This document shows positions 50,772-60,463 of a DNA stretch of 64,000 bases, piece after piece. The notes under the pieces were generated by a model that searched no databases, had not been told where the DNA came from, and worked only from the letters and a program-made list of their open reading frames with translations. Position 1 is the first letter of the stretch. Every line of letters starts with the position of its first letter. Source of the stretch: Cladocopium goreaui (taxonomy: Eukaryota; Sar; Dinophyceae; Suessiales; Symbiodiniaceae); NCBI GenBank assembly GCA_947184155.2, contig CAMXCT020002344.1, forward strand, positions 1-64,000. The letters run 5' to 3'. A program made the position numbers and the translations under genes.

Positions 50772-52371
50772 TTAACGCAACGTCCTACGCCGTTTAACAG
50801 TGCGCTCCACAAAAGTTTCATACCCTGTCGTTGGCGCTTGCGTGTTCCATCGAATTCTACCCCTGTCATGCAGCATTGCTGAATCAGCTCTGTCTCCCTG
50901 ATGCGGGATTACAGGCCCATGACCGAGGTTCTGGCATTCTTCGTTCATTGTACCTATCAGTTCTTTCATCTCGGTCACCAGGTTCTTTATTCGAAACAAC
51001 GGAGTTTGTTCTAGCTGGAGCTGTTGGAGCATGCTTCGTTCAGCCGTCAAGATAATTTCTAGGGGAACTTCTTTAGGGATCCAGAGCCCATCATGCAACC
51101 AAATAACAGACTTAAGGTGCACTCGTCTGGTGAGCTCTTTATAAAAGGTGAGCATAACACATTCTTCGTGCCATTCTAGTACGCGAAAAGTCGCCCCTTT
51201 GTCACTGCTGTGATAGCTAGGTCTTAGCCTGGGCAGGTGAGTGCCAACAAGCTTGCGGGTAGCGCCTTCAATTATGGTGCTAAGATGCACTAACGGCACT
51301 GGACAGGAGAAGCCTAGGTCTCGTTCCAGCTTGGCACAGGCAAAAGATGCACCAGCATTCATCACAATTAGTGGGTGTTTCTTGATCACCGACTGCCGTT
51401 GTTCTTGGGGGGCAAGTCCTAGCAAGTCATTGAGAACTAACCGAAGATCAGTGATGGTTGGGAGGTGGGAGTCCTGGCTAAGGCGCCTCATAATTTCATA
51501 AAAGGAGCCAGCCATGTCAACTTCTTGATGCGTTCGACCGAACAGCAAAAGTCGCACTGTGCGCGGAAGTCGCTGTGCACATGGGCCACGACCGTATAAT
51601 CGACCTAGATTGTCCAATGAGGTGGGCATGTATTCAACCACCCGCGGTCGAGTGAGATTAGCTGTGCTCGCAAGGTAGGCTTCTATGTCGCTCTTGTAGC
51701 GCTCAAAAGCAGTCTGTGTGAGAAGCTGCCGTATCTGCGGCCATCCATTGCTTGGGAGTTCAGTTAGTAGGAGTATGGTTTCTCCACTTGGCCGTTCTTC
51801 TAAAACAATGGCCCCGGCTTGCATTGCCATGTAATACGGAGTTGGGGCAGGTACTTCATAGGGGTGCATTCTGTCCTCCGCACAGTCAGAGGCGGCGCGA
51901 CTGGCGATTCCCGCCAGATAGTCGGCGATTATATTTGCTTCCCTGGGGCGGTACATCCAGGTGCCAAAGTCAAAAAAAATTGGCTTGCTTTCGTCTTATT
52001 TGTTGTATAATTGGTTGTAGGTCTATTCTTCGAAAGCGTCCTGCAAAGGCCAGATGTTTAATAATTGGGAGGATGTCCCCTTGTAGGTAAGCTTGCTGGA
52101 CTGCGAATTGCCTTCTCACCAGTTCTTCACTAAGTAGGTCAGCCCCAAGGTTTGCAGACATAGCTTCAGCAAAAATATTGTCAGGGCACTTGGGCAGCGC
52201 TAAAGCTCTCCATTGCAGGAGAGTAACGCCTTGTGTCTGCAGTTCCAACAAGGCTGCCCCTGCCCCTCCAACGCCTTTATCTGCATGGCAAGAACCATCA
52301 AATTGAACTATCAAGGTTCCTGCCTCTTGTTGTAGGTTGCTACATAGCACATCGTCTGGACCTATCGGCAT
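50772..52371 (-). pseudogene. RNase H domain and C-terminal extension of the LINE
   Basis: Frame 52371-51970 has VQFDGSCHADKG (first Asp), FAEAMSANLGADLL (Glu) and QGDILPII (Asp), typical of type I RNase H in LINEs. It ends at a run of eight T, where one T fewer would lead straight into MYRPREANIIADYLAG (last Asp) at 51956. The following ~370 residues (to 50772) have no recognised domain: helices, strands and a basic end (VERTVKRRRTLR). RNase H after RT fits the I, Tad and related LINE groups. Confidence 0.75.
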
Positions 52372-52660
52372 CAGGGCAGTAATTTTCAGGTGGAAATCTC
52401 CACACCTACATCGGTAGACGGTTAACTTGACGTTTGGTGCTATTCCGATTCCAACTTGGGAAGGATTGTTGAATCAATTGTGCTTCTTCTGTTCCAAGTT
52501 GGACAACTCCAACTGTATGGTTTGTGTCATGAGTGTTGGTAGTACAACAGACTCGTGCCGGGACAAGCGTGTGCGAAATATGCAAGGGAGGTCTGTCTAG
52601 ACATGCTAGACTAGTGTCGTCAAGGTCACAACCTGCAATGGTCCGCTGCATTCGTATGCC
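52372..52660 (-). pseudogene. LINE segment between zinc knuckle and RNase H
   Basis: Open to 52406 in the frame reached after the 16-bp duplication (TIAGCDLDDTSLACLDRPPL...). It passes by a further frame change near 52420 to the RNase H frame, which reads KLTVYRCRCGDFHLK just before the RNase H ATG-like codon at 52371. No domain recognised. Confidence 0.5.
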
Positions 52661-55600
52661 GCTGCATTCGTATGTGAGCAATCCTCAAGTCTGTAGGTAG
52701 ATCCATATAAACTCTATGAGTGAGATTGGTGATCCAAGTTTCGGTCTCCACCAGTGGGGCAGCAGCTTGATGTCTCATAGCACCAGCTTCTCGTAAAAGC
52801 ATGCGATATTGGTGGACTACTCTAGTGGCAACTGCAAGGTGTTTCTTACTCCTTCGCGAGCCATCCAATAGGGATGAGATGGTGGTGTCGTTGGTTAAGT
52901 TCCTGAGAGCTACGATTGGTACATGGCACCATCGTATCCAGTGTCCGACCGTGTTATCTCCTTTGGCACAGGCAACGCAAGGTAAGCATGGACAGGTTTC
53001 AATTGCTACGTTTTGACTTGGTACATTGACCGGTGCTCTTAACTCAGGCAGTGCCACTGTGTGAGTGGTAAACGCGGTAATCTGCTTACTGGAGATGCAG
53101 TTCTCACAAATTGCCACTTGACAACCACCAAGTGGGTATGCTCGCCCAGTGTTAGTGCAGTAGACACAGCGCTTGCTTCTGCTTGTACCTCGCCTGGCCA
53201 GCCAATCGTCATCATCTTCATTAACAGCCCATCTGAGCAATGTAAATCTGGCAATACTCGGGATCCATCTTTTGCTGGCTGTAACAGCTTGGGACAGCCA
53301 TGTCCAGCTGACTCCTCCCGTCCACCCTGATGCCAATACTTTGTTGCGGATATAACTGGATGCAACCTTCATCATATGAGATAGGATGAGTGTTTTGACT
53401 TGACCAATTCTGTGTTTGATAGTTCCGTTGCTTGAGGCAGCCGCAGTTAGTCGCTCCTCCCCTACTATACTAGACCAGGCCTGCCACAGGGCTCTAACTT
53501 GATGTGTCTGCCTATTGACAGGAGGGGGGTATTCACTATACAGTTCATGAATCTCTCCTCCTTTACGTAAGAAAAGGCCTAGCGCAGACACAAGAATGCT
53601 CAGGCCCGGGTCAAGTAGTGGGGATATTCCGCTCCACCGAAGGACATAAGCTAACAAATCGTGCCGTATCCAGCTTCGGCCGAGAAGAAGTTCAGCAGCT
53701 GCGGCCCTGAGCATTTGCAGGTCTTCAATGGCAGTACCAAAGTAAGAAGTTGTGTACAGGACTACACGTTGCGCAAAAGTGTTGAAAGCAATGCTTCTTG
53801 ACACGACTGATAATACGGGTTGCCTGAATAACCGTAACCTATGCACAAATTTTTCGGCTGCCTTAGGGTTGATATGCTTCAATGTTGATGGATGCGTAGT
53901 GGCTTCCCATAGGTCATTGCCATTCAGCTGTGCACGCCCTAATAACAGCAAGCCAAGTGATGTGGCAACCCCTTGCACACAATGAGCTCCAAAACCTGCT
54001 TGGTCTAGTTGGCGTAGAACCCAACTTGGGAGTGGGCTATTAACTACAAGGGCAGTCTTGCATCTGCATTGACACTCTATGGCTAGGAGTGAGCTGATGG
54101 AGGAGTAATCCATTCCGTTCAGAATTTGACTAGCATCCCTTGGAGTTAGGCCAATGCACATTCCTGCTCTAGCCAGGATAAGTGTTTTCTTTGGTAGGAT
54201 GGCAGCCCGAATGGCTGACAGGGCAGTGGGGTGATACGCTTGGCGGAGGAGACTTTCCTTCTCTTTCCTATCTGCTACTGCCTGCGTCTCAAAAGGGGAA
54301 CAATCAGAACAGATTGCTTGCCAACACAGGTGAGAATCAATTTGGAAACCAGCTGTTCGGCAGACCTGATAGCACGTTTGAATATTTTGGACCCATCCAA
54401 TATCATTCCCAGGTCCAGCAATCGTATTGTCATCTATATACCCCTGCACACTTAATACTCGCGGAATTCTGTTCAGGTAATGGTAAATTGGATCCATCGC
54501 CAGACAGAAGAGAAAGACTGAGAAGGATCTGCCCATGTCCACTCCCACATGCACAGCTCTGGGCGGTAGTAGTCTGCCCTGTACTTTGTGGCGAATAAGC
54601 CTGCCAAATAGTACATATTTGGCGTAGTTACAAACCCAAGTCGGCGCCCCTCTCATTTGTAGAATATATAATATCCAATAAGGGTTGACTCTTTCGAAGG
54701 CCTTCGATAGGTCGACCAGGAGAGCCGCCGTGGGGACATCACTATCCAGCAATGCTTGGATAGCATTGACTGCATGTTGGGGTTCTTTGAAACAATTCAT
54801 TACTACCTGCGATGGGTGCATGTATGCACAAGTTGCTTTCATAATGACAGCAGCAATAGTGCCATCTACTAATCTATCACAGGTATTGGGCATTCCGAGA
54901 GGCCTAAAAAAATCTGCCGTCGGGCCTAGCTTCGCCTTAGGGATCCATACTCCTACTTGGACAGGAGCTGCACGAGCGCCGGCGATCATTTTTCCCATTA
55001 GCTGTTCAAGTACTGGATAGCTATCTTCAGGGGATAATCTCCAAGCGGAGTACGGGATACCGTCGGGGCCAGGGGCAGAGTCTTTAGTGCCGAGTAATGT
55101 ACGGAGGAAATCTTGCTTCTGCGGTAGATCTATTGAAGGCCATGCTGTGGCTGTTTGGTATTCTTGTAAAACAGGTTTCCATTCTTGAAATTGATCAGCG
55201 GGTTCATCGAACCAGAATTTCCGGGTATCAAGCATTGCTTCATCCAACATACAAGATGTCGTGCAATGGTTACCTTTGCTATTTAAAATTGGGCCATTGT
55301 ATATAACTCCCTTTGGGCAGATTGCCCGGAGTCGGTTCCAGAAATTAACGTTGCTTCCAATACCCCTAGCTTGGAGATTGGTTTGTTCAAGGCTCGGATA
55401 CTGTCGGGAAACTGAGATTTGATCATAAAAATCAAACATCTGTCTGAGGATGTCACTCCTCACGCTTACTTTGCCTGCTTGTATTTCTGGTGCTGGGTAG
55501 GACGCAAAAACTTGGTACGTAACAGCCTGCAAGGCCTGATATTGCTTAATGGGAATATGTAGGATTTCTGCACGGACCCTGAGGAATTTCCGCAGGAGTT

Positions 55601-56894
55601 CGTGATCTGGGACTCGTGGGTGCTCGGATGGTATGGGTTGGTGTCTCCACCAAGACCATAATGTGGCAACAAAGTCAACATCGTCAGCGTTCCTCAGTCT
55701 TTGGATGCGTCGTATTAATTCTTGCAAATCATTGGGGACAGCATAGGGGTCCGCTTCCGTACGCCCGGGGCAAAAAACGTCTGATGGGATAGTTTGATGA
55801 ACCGGATCTTTCATGTCACTTTTAACACAGGGGCGGACCAAAAAGGTGGCAGTAATTTGGTAATGCCCGCTTAAATGATGGCGTCTATGCGTAGCGACAA
55901 GCACATCGACTTGGGCGGCCGCTAGATATTCCGTGGGACATAATATTCTGTCGAGGGCAGAATACCCATTCGGCCCTTCAAAGGTGGATAAGTTTGGATG
56001 AATATCGGTGACTCTTGCATGTATTAGTAGGTCATTCCAGAGGTCCGGAAGAGCACTGTCGGCTTGATTAAAGTCCCCGCTGAGATATACCGGATGGTCG
56101 TTTTTCTGCTGTTTGGTCCAGGTGACGAGTTCGCGCAGTTCAGTGCCTTTACTATTCGGATGCAAGTAAATAGAAATTAGTCCAATTGTTGAGTATCTAT
56201 CCTGGATTACTGCAAGGACAGCTCGACCCGGAATGATTTCTTCAGTTCTGTCTAACCGCCAACCAGGTGGAATAAGGACTGCTGCACCTCCTGATATTCC
56301 TCCTCTATCTGTTGGGATGCCTGGGGTATGTGCCACCTGCAGACCAGGGATGGCATGATATAACGTTTCAGGTGTTTCCTCGTGCCATCGCGTCTCTTGT
56401 AGGGAGACCGGCCCTGTTCGCAATAATCGCTTAATCAGCCTCAGCTTAGTGTCGTTGCTTGTTTGGGAGGGGGTCCATCCTGAGACATTCCGGACGTGCA
56501 ATCGCTTGAGTCGGAAGGGCAAATCTTGTTTAATCGTGCTTCTATACTGCAATATATTCCGACCGACTTCTTCCATAGCAGGTACACCGATAGTCCTCAT
56601 ATCGTGAGCGAGGGTTTGTCGACAGTCTTCGATATCTTGTTGGAAGAGGTTTGCTACTTGTTCCAGTGTAAGGTTCCACCACGGCATGTCCACTTGCAGT
56701 ATTTTCGGCAATATAGAGAGGTCTCGAACCTTACTAAGATAAGATGGGCACGGCGAATCGTGGTCTTGAGCATAGGCCAATTTGATACATCTTGCTAGTG
56801 TCTTTTTGAGGGTACGGAGGAGAGGAGTAGGAAGAGCCCGAAGCAGCATCATGATGCTGTCATGACAATTATCTCTACTCAGGTGGAGCTTCAT
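52626..56894 (-). CDS. LINE endonuclease-reverse transcriptase with zinc knuckle
   Basis: About 1,422 codons from ATG 56894. The AP-endonuclease includes VRNVSGW (Asn ~137), LQETRW (Glu ~168), GDFNQAD (~274-280), SALDRIL (Asp ~316) and LSGHYQI, where SDH is SGH (~343-345). The RT includes SAPGPDGIPYSAW (~607-619), PLGMPNTCDRLVDG, LVDLSKAFERVNPYW (~728-742), GVDMGRSFSVFLF and the catalytic YIDD (~820-823). C-terminal metal sites: CVYC...CENC (~1244-1267) and the LINE-type CCHC knuckle CVACAKGDNTVGHWIRWC (~1307-1324). The frame is cut by a 16-bp tandem duplication at 52643-52674; without it the reading continues in the downstream segment. Confidence 0.92.
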   Translation of the reverse strand: MKLHLSRDNCHDSIMMLLRALPTPLLRTLKKTLARCIKLAYAQDHDSPCPSYLSKVRDLSILPKILQVDMPWWNLTLEQVANLFQQDIEDCRQTLAHDMRTIGVPAMEEVGRNILQYRSTIKQDLPFRLKRLHVRNVSGWTPSQTSNDTKLRLIKRLLRTGPVSLQETRWHEETPETLYHAIPGLQVAHTPGIPTDRGGISGGAAVLIPPGWRLDRTEEIIPGRAVLAVIQDRYSTIGLISIYLHPNSKGTELRELVTWTKQQKNDHPVYLSGDFNQADSALPDLWNDLLIHARVTDIHPNLSTFEGPNGYSALDRILCPTEYLAAAQVDVLVATHRRHHLSGHYQITATFLVRPCVKSDMKDPVHQTIPSDVFCPGRTEADPYAVPNDLQELIRRIQRLRNADDVDFVATLWSWWRHQPIPSEHPRVPDHELLRKFLRVRAEILHIPIKQYQALQAVTYQVFASYPAPEIQAGKVSVRSDILRQMFDFYDQISVSRQYPSLEQTNLQARGIGSNVNFWNRLRAICPKGVIYNGPILNSKGNHCTTSCMLDEAMLDTRKFWFDEPADQFQEWKPVLQEYQTATAWPSIDLPQKQDFLRTLLGTKDSAPGPDGIPYSAWRLSPEDSYPVLEQLMGKMIAGARAAPVQVGVWIPKAKLGPTADFFRPLGMPNTCDRLVDGTIAAVIMKATCAYMHPSQVVMNCFKEPQHAVNAIQALLDSDVPTAALLVDLSKAFERVNPYWILYILQMRGAPTWVCNYAKYVLFGRLIRHKVQGRLLPPRAVHVGVDMGRSFSVFLFCLAMDPIYHYLNRIPRVLSVQGYIDDNTIAGPGNDIGWVQNIQTCYQVCRTAGFQIDSHLCWQAICSDCSPFETQAVADRKEKESLLRQAYHPTALSAIRAAILPKKTLILARAGMCIGLTPRDASQILNGMDYSSISSLLAIECQCRCKTALVVNSPLPSWVLRQLDQAGFGAHCVQGVATSLGLLLLGRAQLNGNDLWEATTHPSTLKHINPKAAEKFVHRLRLFRQPVLSVVSRSIAFNTFAQRVVLYTTSYFGTAIEDLQMLRAAAAELLLGRSWIRHDLLAYVLRWSGISPLLDPGLSILVSALGLFLRKGGEIHELYSEYPPPVNRQTHQVRALWQAWSSIVGEERLTAAASSNGTIKHRIGQVKTLILSHMMKVASSYIRNKVLASGWTGGVSWTWLSQAVTASKRWIPSIARFTLLRWAVNEDDDDWLARRGTSRSKRCVYCTNTGRAYPLGGCQVAICENCISSKQITAFTTHTVALPELRAPVNVPSQNVAIETCPCLPCVACAKGDNTVGHWIRWCHVPIVALRNLTNDTTISSLLDGSRRSKKHLAVATRVVHQYRMLLREAGAMRHQAAAPLVETETWITNLTHRVYMDLPTDLRIAHIRMQRHTNAADHCRL
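52643..52674. repeat. 16-bp tandem duplication that breaks the LINE frame
   Basis: CATACGAATGCAGCGG (minus strand) occurs twice in a row, at 52674-52659 and 52658-52643. Sixteen is not a multiple of three. Upstream the frame reads RIAHIRMQR; with one copy, that frame leads directly into TIAGCDLDDTS of the next open segment. Confidence 0.9.
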
Positions 56895-58560
56895 CAAGAG
56901 TTGTTAAAATCCTACTCCACTCCTCCGTACTAGAAAATATAAGGTATTCACCCCAATCATCTACAGCAGTGGCCTGTAATAGATGCTTTCCAATTTGTCT
57001 TGGTGCTTGTCGAACACTGACCTGTTGGGCATACCAAACTGGAGACCAGATAAATGGTATTGACACCCGACAGGTCGACACCATACCAGTGTTTAAACAT
57101 TGTTGAACTTGTTCATTGTCAACCACATGAACGATTATCCAACTTGGGGGAGGGGTTTGCATAGTTCTGTTAATAACTCCAACTATGCTGAGCCCTCCTG
57201 TTCCTTCCAATCCTCCGAGAAGATGGAGTATTGCATCTGCGGTGCCCGGTGTATGAATAAAACAGGGTCGCGCGCCTGCTGTGCTTAAAAAACACATAGC
57301 ACATATCGGGCTTCGAATTGCTGCAAATTCACTTAGATGAATAAATTGCTTGGACTCATCGATTCGAATCGTAATTGGGTAATTGCTAAAGATATTGTGC
57401 GTAAGCTGTACCACATCGGCAGGAAACTTGAGAATAGTGCTACTGGAAAGGAAATCAGATTCTTGCTGGTAGTCAAACGCTGCAGTGCCAAACTGAAAAG
57501 GCTGGTCAGTATCGTGTGCGATGAGCAAAAACAAAAGGCTCGGTTTCTGTGCCCCAACGTAGATGAGGGGAGGCTGCACGGTTTTCGGGGCCCAAATCAT
57601 GAAGCCAAAGGAAAACTGGTGTGTTGGACCAAGTGTAGCAACTTGGAGGAGTGTAAACAGTTGCTCGATGGCTGTCAACTTGTCACCACTTGTATATGCC
57701 TGTAAAAGTTCAAGGTATTTACACTTGATCTCCTGCTCAGTAACTCGAAATCCGATGCCACTCCCAACTGCCGCTCTTAGTAGTCGAGATGACAATGCTA
57801 CATTCTCAAATGTCAGGGACGATTGATGCAGCCACTTCATATGCATTTGCTCAAGAGCCTGAGACAGACCTGCATCGCAAAAAGGTACCCCTTTTGATTT
57901 CAAACTCGCTTGATTATCAGTAGTTCTAGCCGTTTGCAGAAACGAGAAGACTGTAGGTTGTTTAACAACTGGCGGAGTTGCAGCTTCAGGTGGATCACCT
58001 ATCCCATAATGTCGCCACTTAGCTTCGAAGTCAATCTGATTTGACTTCAATTGAACTCCTAGTTTAGATCCTTGTTCAAGTACTGCACGGAGTAGGTCTT
58101 GGTAATTGGCGTAGACATCCTGGATAGGGGGGGCCTCGCTATGACAAGGTTGCCCATCAGCATCTCCACGCACCCATGCTTGAAACTGCGGGTCAGTACC
58201 TAATGCTGCATCAATCAGGGCAGGGTGAAAGCTATTCCCGCAAAAATCCCTGACGACTTTTTCAGTGAGGAGTGCTGGGCCATGCCTGGAAACTGTTAGT
58301 ATGTCTTCAAGGCCCGATAGTTTGCGAACTTCATGAAGATTGAGAACTCGCATCGGTAGAGTTATATTTGGATTGTGGAAAATAGGAGCAAGCTGTTCAA
58401 TAAGTTCGTCCTTGATAGACGACGTCGATTTCGGTGCACCTATAACTGTTAGGAATCTCTTCCAAACAGGAAGGAAGTGTGCCGGGACGATGCTGGCCCA
58501 AGGAAGCTGGGGGACCTTCTTATCTTGCGCGAGCTGACATAAATAATAGCGAAAATGATC
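56875..58560 (-). CDS. Middle domain of the LINE, between methyltransferase and endonuclease
   Basis: The frame opens at 58635 but the real continuation from the methyltransferase starts at about 58555 (DHFRYYLCQLAQD). It holds FCGNSFHPALIDAALGT, shared with the other LINE, then a helical segment, then Cys/Trp-containing regions (ICAMCFLSTAGARPCF). It ends DEAPPE-stop, overlapping the next ORF's ATG by about 20 bases in another frame. That arrangement is compatible with frameshifting or termination-reinitiation. No known domain recognised. Conservation between two diverged copies shows it is a real part of the element. Confidence 0.65.
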   Translation of the reverse strand, partial: DHFRYYLCQLAQDKKVPQLPWASIVPAHFLPVWKRFLTVIGAPKSTSSIKDELIEQLAPIFHNPNITLPMRVLNLHEVRKLSGLEDILTVSRHGPALLTEKVVRDFCGNSFHPALIDAALGTDPQFQAWVRGDADGQPCHSEAPPIQDVYANYQDLLRAVLEQGSKLGVQLKSNQIDFEAKWRHYGIGDPPEAATPPVVKQPTVFSFLQTARTTDNQASLKSKGVPFCDAGLSQALEQMHMKWLHQSSLTFENVALSSRLLRAAVGSGIGFRVTEQEIKCKYLELLQAYTSGDKLTAIEQLFTLLQVATLGPTHQFSFGFMIWAPKTVQPPLIYVGAQKPSLLFLLIAHDTDQPFQFGTAAFDYQQESDFLSSSTILKFPADVVQLTHNIFSNYPITIRIDESKQFIHLSEFAAIRSPICAMCFLSTAGARPCFIHTPGTADAILHLLGGLEGTGGLSIVGVINRTMQTPPPSWIIVHVVDNEQVQQCLNTGMVSTCRVSIPFIWSPVWYAQQVSVRQAPRQIGKHLLQATAVDDWGEYLIFSSTEEWSRILTTLDEAPPE

Positions 58561-60442
58561 TTTTGCCTCCAAAGAATGCATAGTCCCACAGTAGCGCATG
58601 AGGCTGATAGGCTGTCCACGATAGCTTGAGAGCACCTCCTGTGGTGTACTCTCGAGTTCTTAGCAAGGGAGCAAGTACTACAGGTTCATTGGTAAGATAG
58701 AGAAGCGGGCCCCACTGTTCATTGCCAGGAGGGCCATTAGGCACAGGGGTACCTGTGTCAAGGTGGCTCCGCAGGAAAACTCTTTGTCTTCTGATTCCAA
58801 ACACGGAACTAGTATCCCATACCCAGTGTTTTGTTGGTATCTGGCGAGGCAAGCCTAGGCAGTATAGAAAGAGCTGAAAATGTTCAGAGCGTTCCAAGGG
58901 ATGGCCTGCTTTCATGTTGCCGCCTCCCTGCACCGCTTGCATGCTACCTGCATTTTCGGCAAGGTATCGTACGGACTCGAAGCCAAATAGCTTTTGAGCA
59001 TGAAGTAATACAACATATACAACAAAGAAGAGCATGCTTCTTCTGCCCGTAAGCCCAAGCAACCCATTCAAGTAGCCGGCGAATGTTAGGTCTTGACAAG
59101 GAGAGCCAGAGATCAACAACCATCTGATGTTAGGATACATCGCTTTGGCCTGTCTCAGTATTAACGAGTCTTTGTGTAGTAGGTCCCACACATCTTTGAC
59201 ATATATTGTGCCAACTCCTTCAGAATTGTATCCCCAATGTTGGTCTTCTCGCATGCCCAATTCTGCTGCTACCAATCGACGTAGCACTGGGTCTTGCTCA
59301 GCTGCGATATATACGGCAGGAGGCTTGCCAAGTTTCTTTTTTATAATGTGATAGATGGATCCAACCCCATCAAACATAGAAATGACGCCCACTGTAGCTG
59401 GTCCAGCTTCATCGGCAGTAGCCAGCGGTAAGCCTTCTGGGTCAATGGCAGTGAGCAAGGACAGTTCGCCTTCATTCTGGCTACTCTTCGGTTTGCCTGA
59501 CTTGGTCTTTGCTGCTCTCGGCTGGGATCTCCTCTTTTTCCTACGCATCGGAGTATTCGGAGAGATTGGCCCAGTAGTTCGTTCTTTCTTCTTCCTCGGT
59601 GGTTTAAGTATTCCTTTGACAACTCTGAGCTGCTTCTTCGTGTAGCTTGCTTTGTCAACGGCGCCAGCAGTTGTGACCAGATCTTTGGTCGTGAGAATGG
59701 CTTTGGGGGATTTGGTCGGTAGCGCAAGCACCCCTACAATAAAAAGTTTGCCGTTGATTCTGCTACTATCAAGGACTCTAAGTCCATTGTTATGGTCGTA
59801 GACTGAGATGTTTCCGGTCTGTCCAGCCTGTATGACTAGCAGCGGGCTGTCCTGGTCAGTCCGATTCACCGTTATCAGGCAACGAATTTCATACGTTCTG
59901 TTCTGAAAGGTGAATTGGTGGCCAAGCGGAAAGTTCCCAGTCTCGATTCTGGGGAGTGTTTCTCCTTGTTCTGCTTTCAATCGGATCAATGCAACGGGCC
60001 CGAATTTGAGGCAGCAGCAGAGCGCTTGTTCCAGATTAAGGCATGAGCATTTTTTCCTCGCTGTGATCTCCGCAATATTCCAGGTAGGAGTCATGCGGTG
60101 GAGAACCTCTTCAAAGGTAGTGGTGGATGCCACGACTGCATTAAAATGGTCAACCGACAGGTTAATCTGAGTAGCACACACATTGCACTGAAGTTCATAC
60201 TTGGTGAAGAGGAAAACTCGCGTGTCTTGACTCAAATTCCCACACACTGTTGCATAGAAAGCAAAGACAGCATCACTTTGCATCGCTTCATCTGGTGGTA
60301 GATTATCTAGTGTGGCGAGCGAGATACTAGCGTCGAAACAGTTGAAGGGGAAGACCGTAGGGACTTGATTGAGCCAGCTCCATCCAGCACCAACTGCAGC
60401 AAGGGCAGCTTGCCTAACATGAACACTTATGTGTGCCGGCAT
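58520..60442 (-). CDS. DNMT3-like cytosine methyltransferase of the LINE
   Basis: 640 codons from ATG 60442, in frame with ORF1 across a TAG. Residues ~60-250 are a Cys-containing domain (CNVC ~86-89, CSCLNLEQALCCC ~132-144) of unknown fold. A basic Lys/Arg linker (~265-325) follows. The methyltransferase starts near 350: motif I ISMFDGVGS (~354-362), motif IV GSPCQDLTFAG with catalytic Cys (~446-456), motif VI ENAGS (~496-500) and motif VIII RRQRVFLR (~551-558). GSPCxDL and GLTGRRSMLFF match DNMT3-type enzymes. The frame is lost near 58555 at an AAAA tract (GGCAAAAGATC). All key residues are present, so catalysis is plausible. Confidence 0.85.
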   Translation of the reverse strand: MPAHISVHVRQAALAAVGAGWSWLNQVPTVFPFNCFDASISLATLDNLPPDEAMQSDAVFAFYATVCGNLSQDTRVFLFTKYELQCNVCATQINLSVDHFNAVVASTTTFEEVLHRMTPTWNIAEITARKKCSCLNLEQALCCCLKFGPVALIRLKAEQGETLPRIETGNFPLGHQFTFQNRTYEIRCLITVNRTDQDSPLLVIQAGQTGNISVYDHNNGLRVLDSSRINGKLFIVGVLALPTKSPKAILTTKDLVTTAGAVDKASYTKKQLRVVKGILKPPRKKKERTTGPISPNTPMRRKKRRSQPRAAKTKSGKPKSSQNEGELSLLTAIDPEGLPLATADEAGPATVGVISMFDGVGSIYHIIKKKLGKPPAVYIAAEQDPVLRRLVAAELGMREDQHWGYNSEGVGTIYVKDVWDLLHKDSLILRQAKAMYPNIRWLLISGSPCQDLTFAGYLNGLLGLTGRRSMLFFVVYVVLLHAQKLFGFESVRYLAENAGSMQAVQGGGNMKAGHPLERSEHFQLFLYCLGLPRQIPTKHWVWDTSSVFGIRRQRVFLRSHLDTGTPVPNGPPGNEQWGPLLYLTNEPVVLAPLLRTREYTTGGALKLSWTAYQPHALLWDYAFFGGKRSFSLLFMSARAR

Positions 60443-60463
60443 CCACGGGCCTTTCGATAGTAG

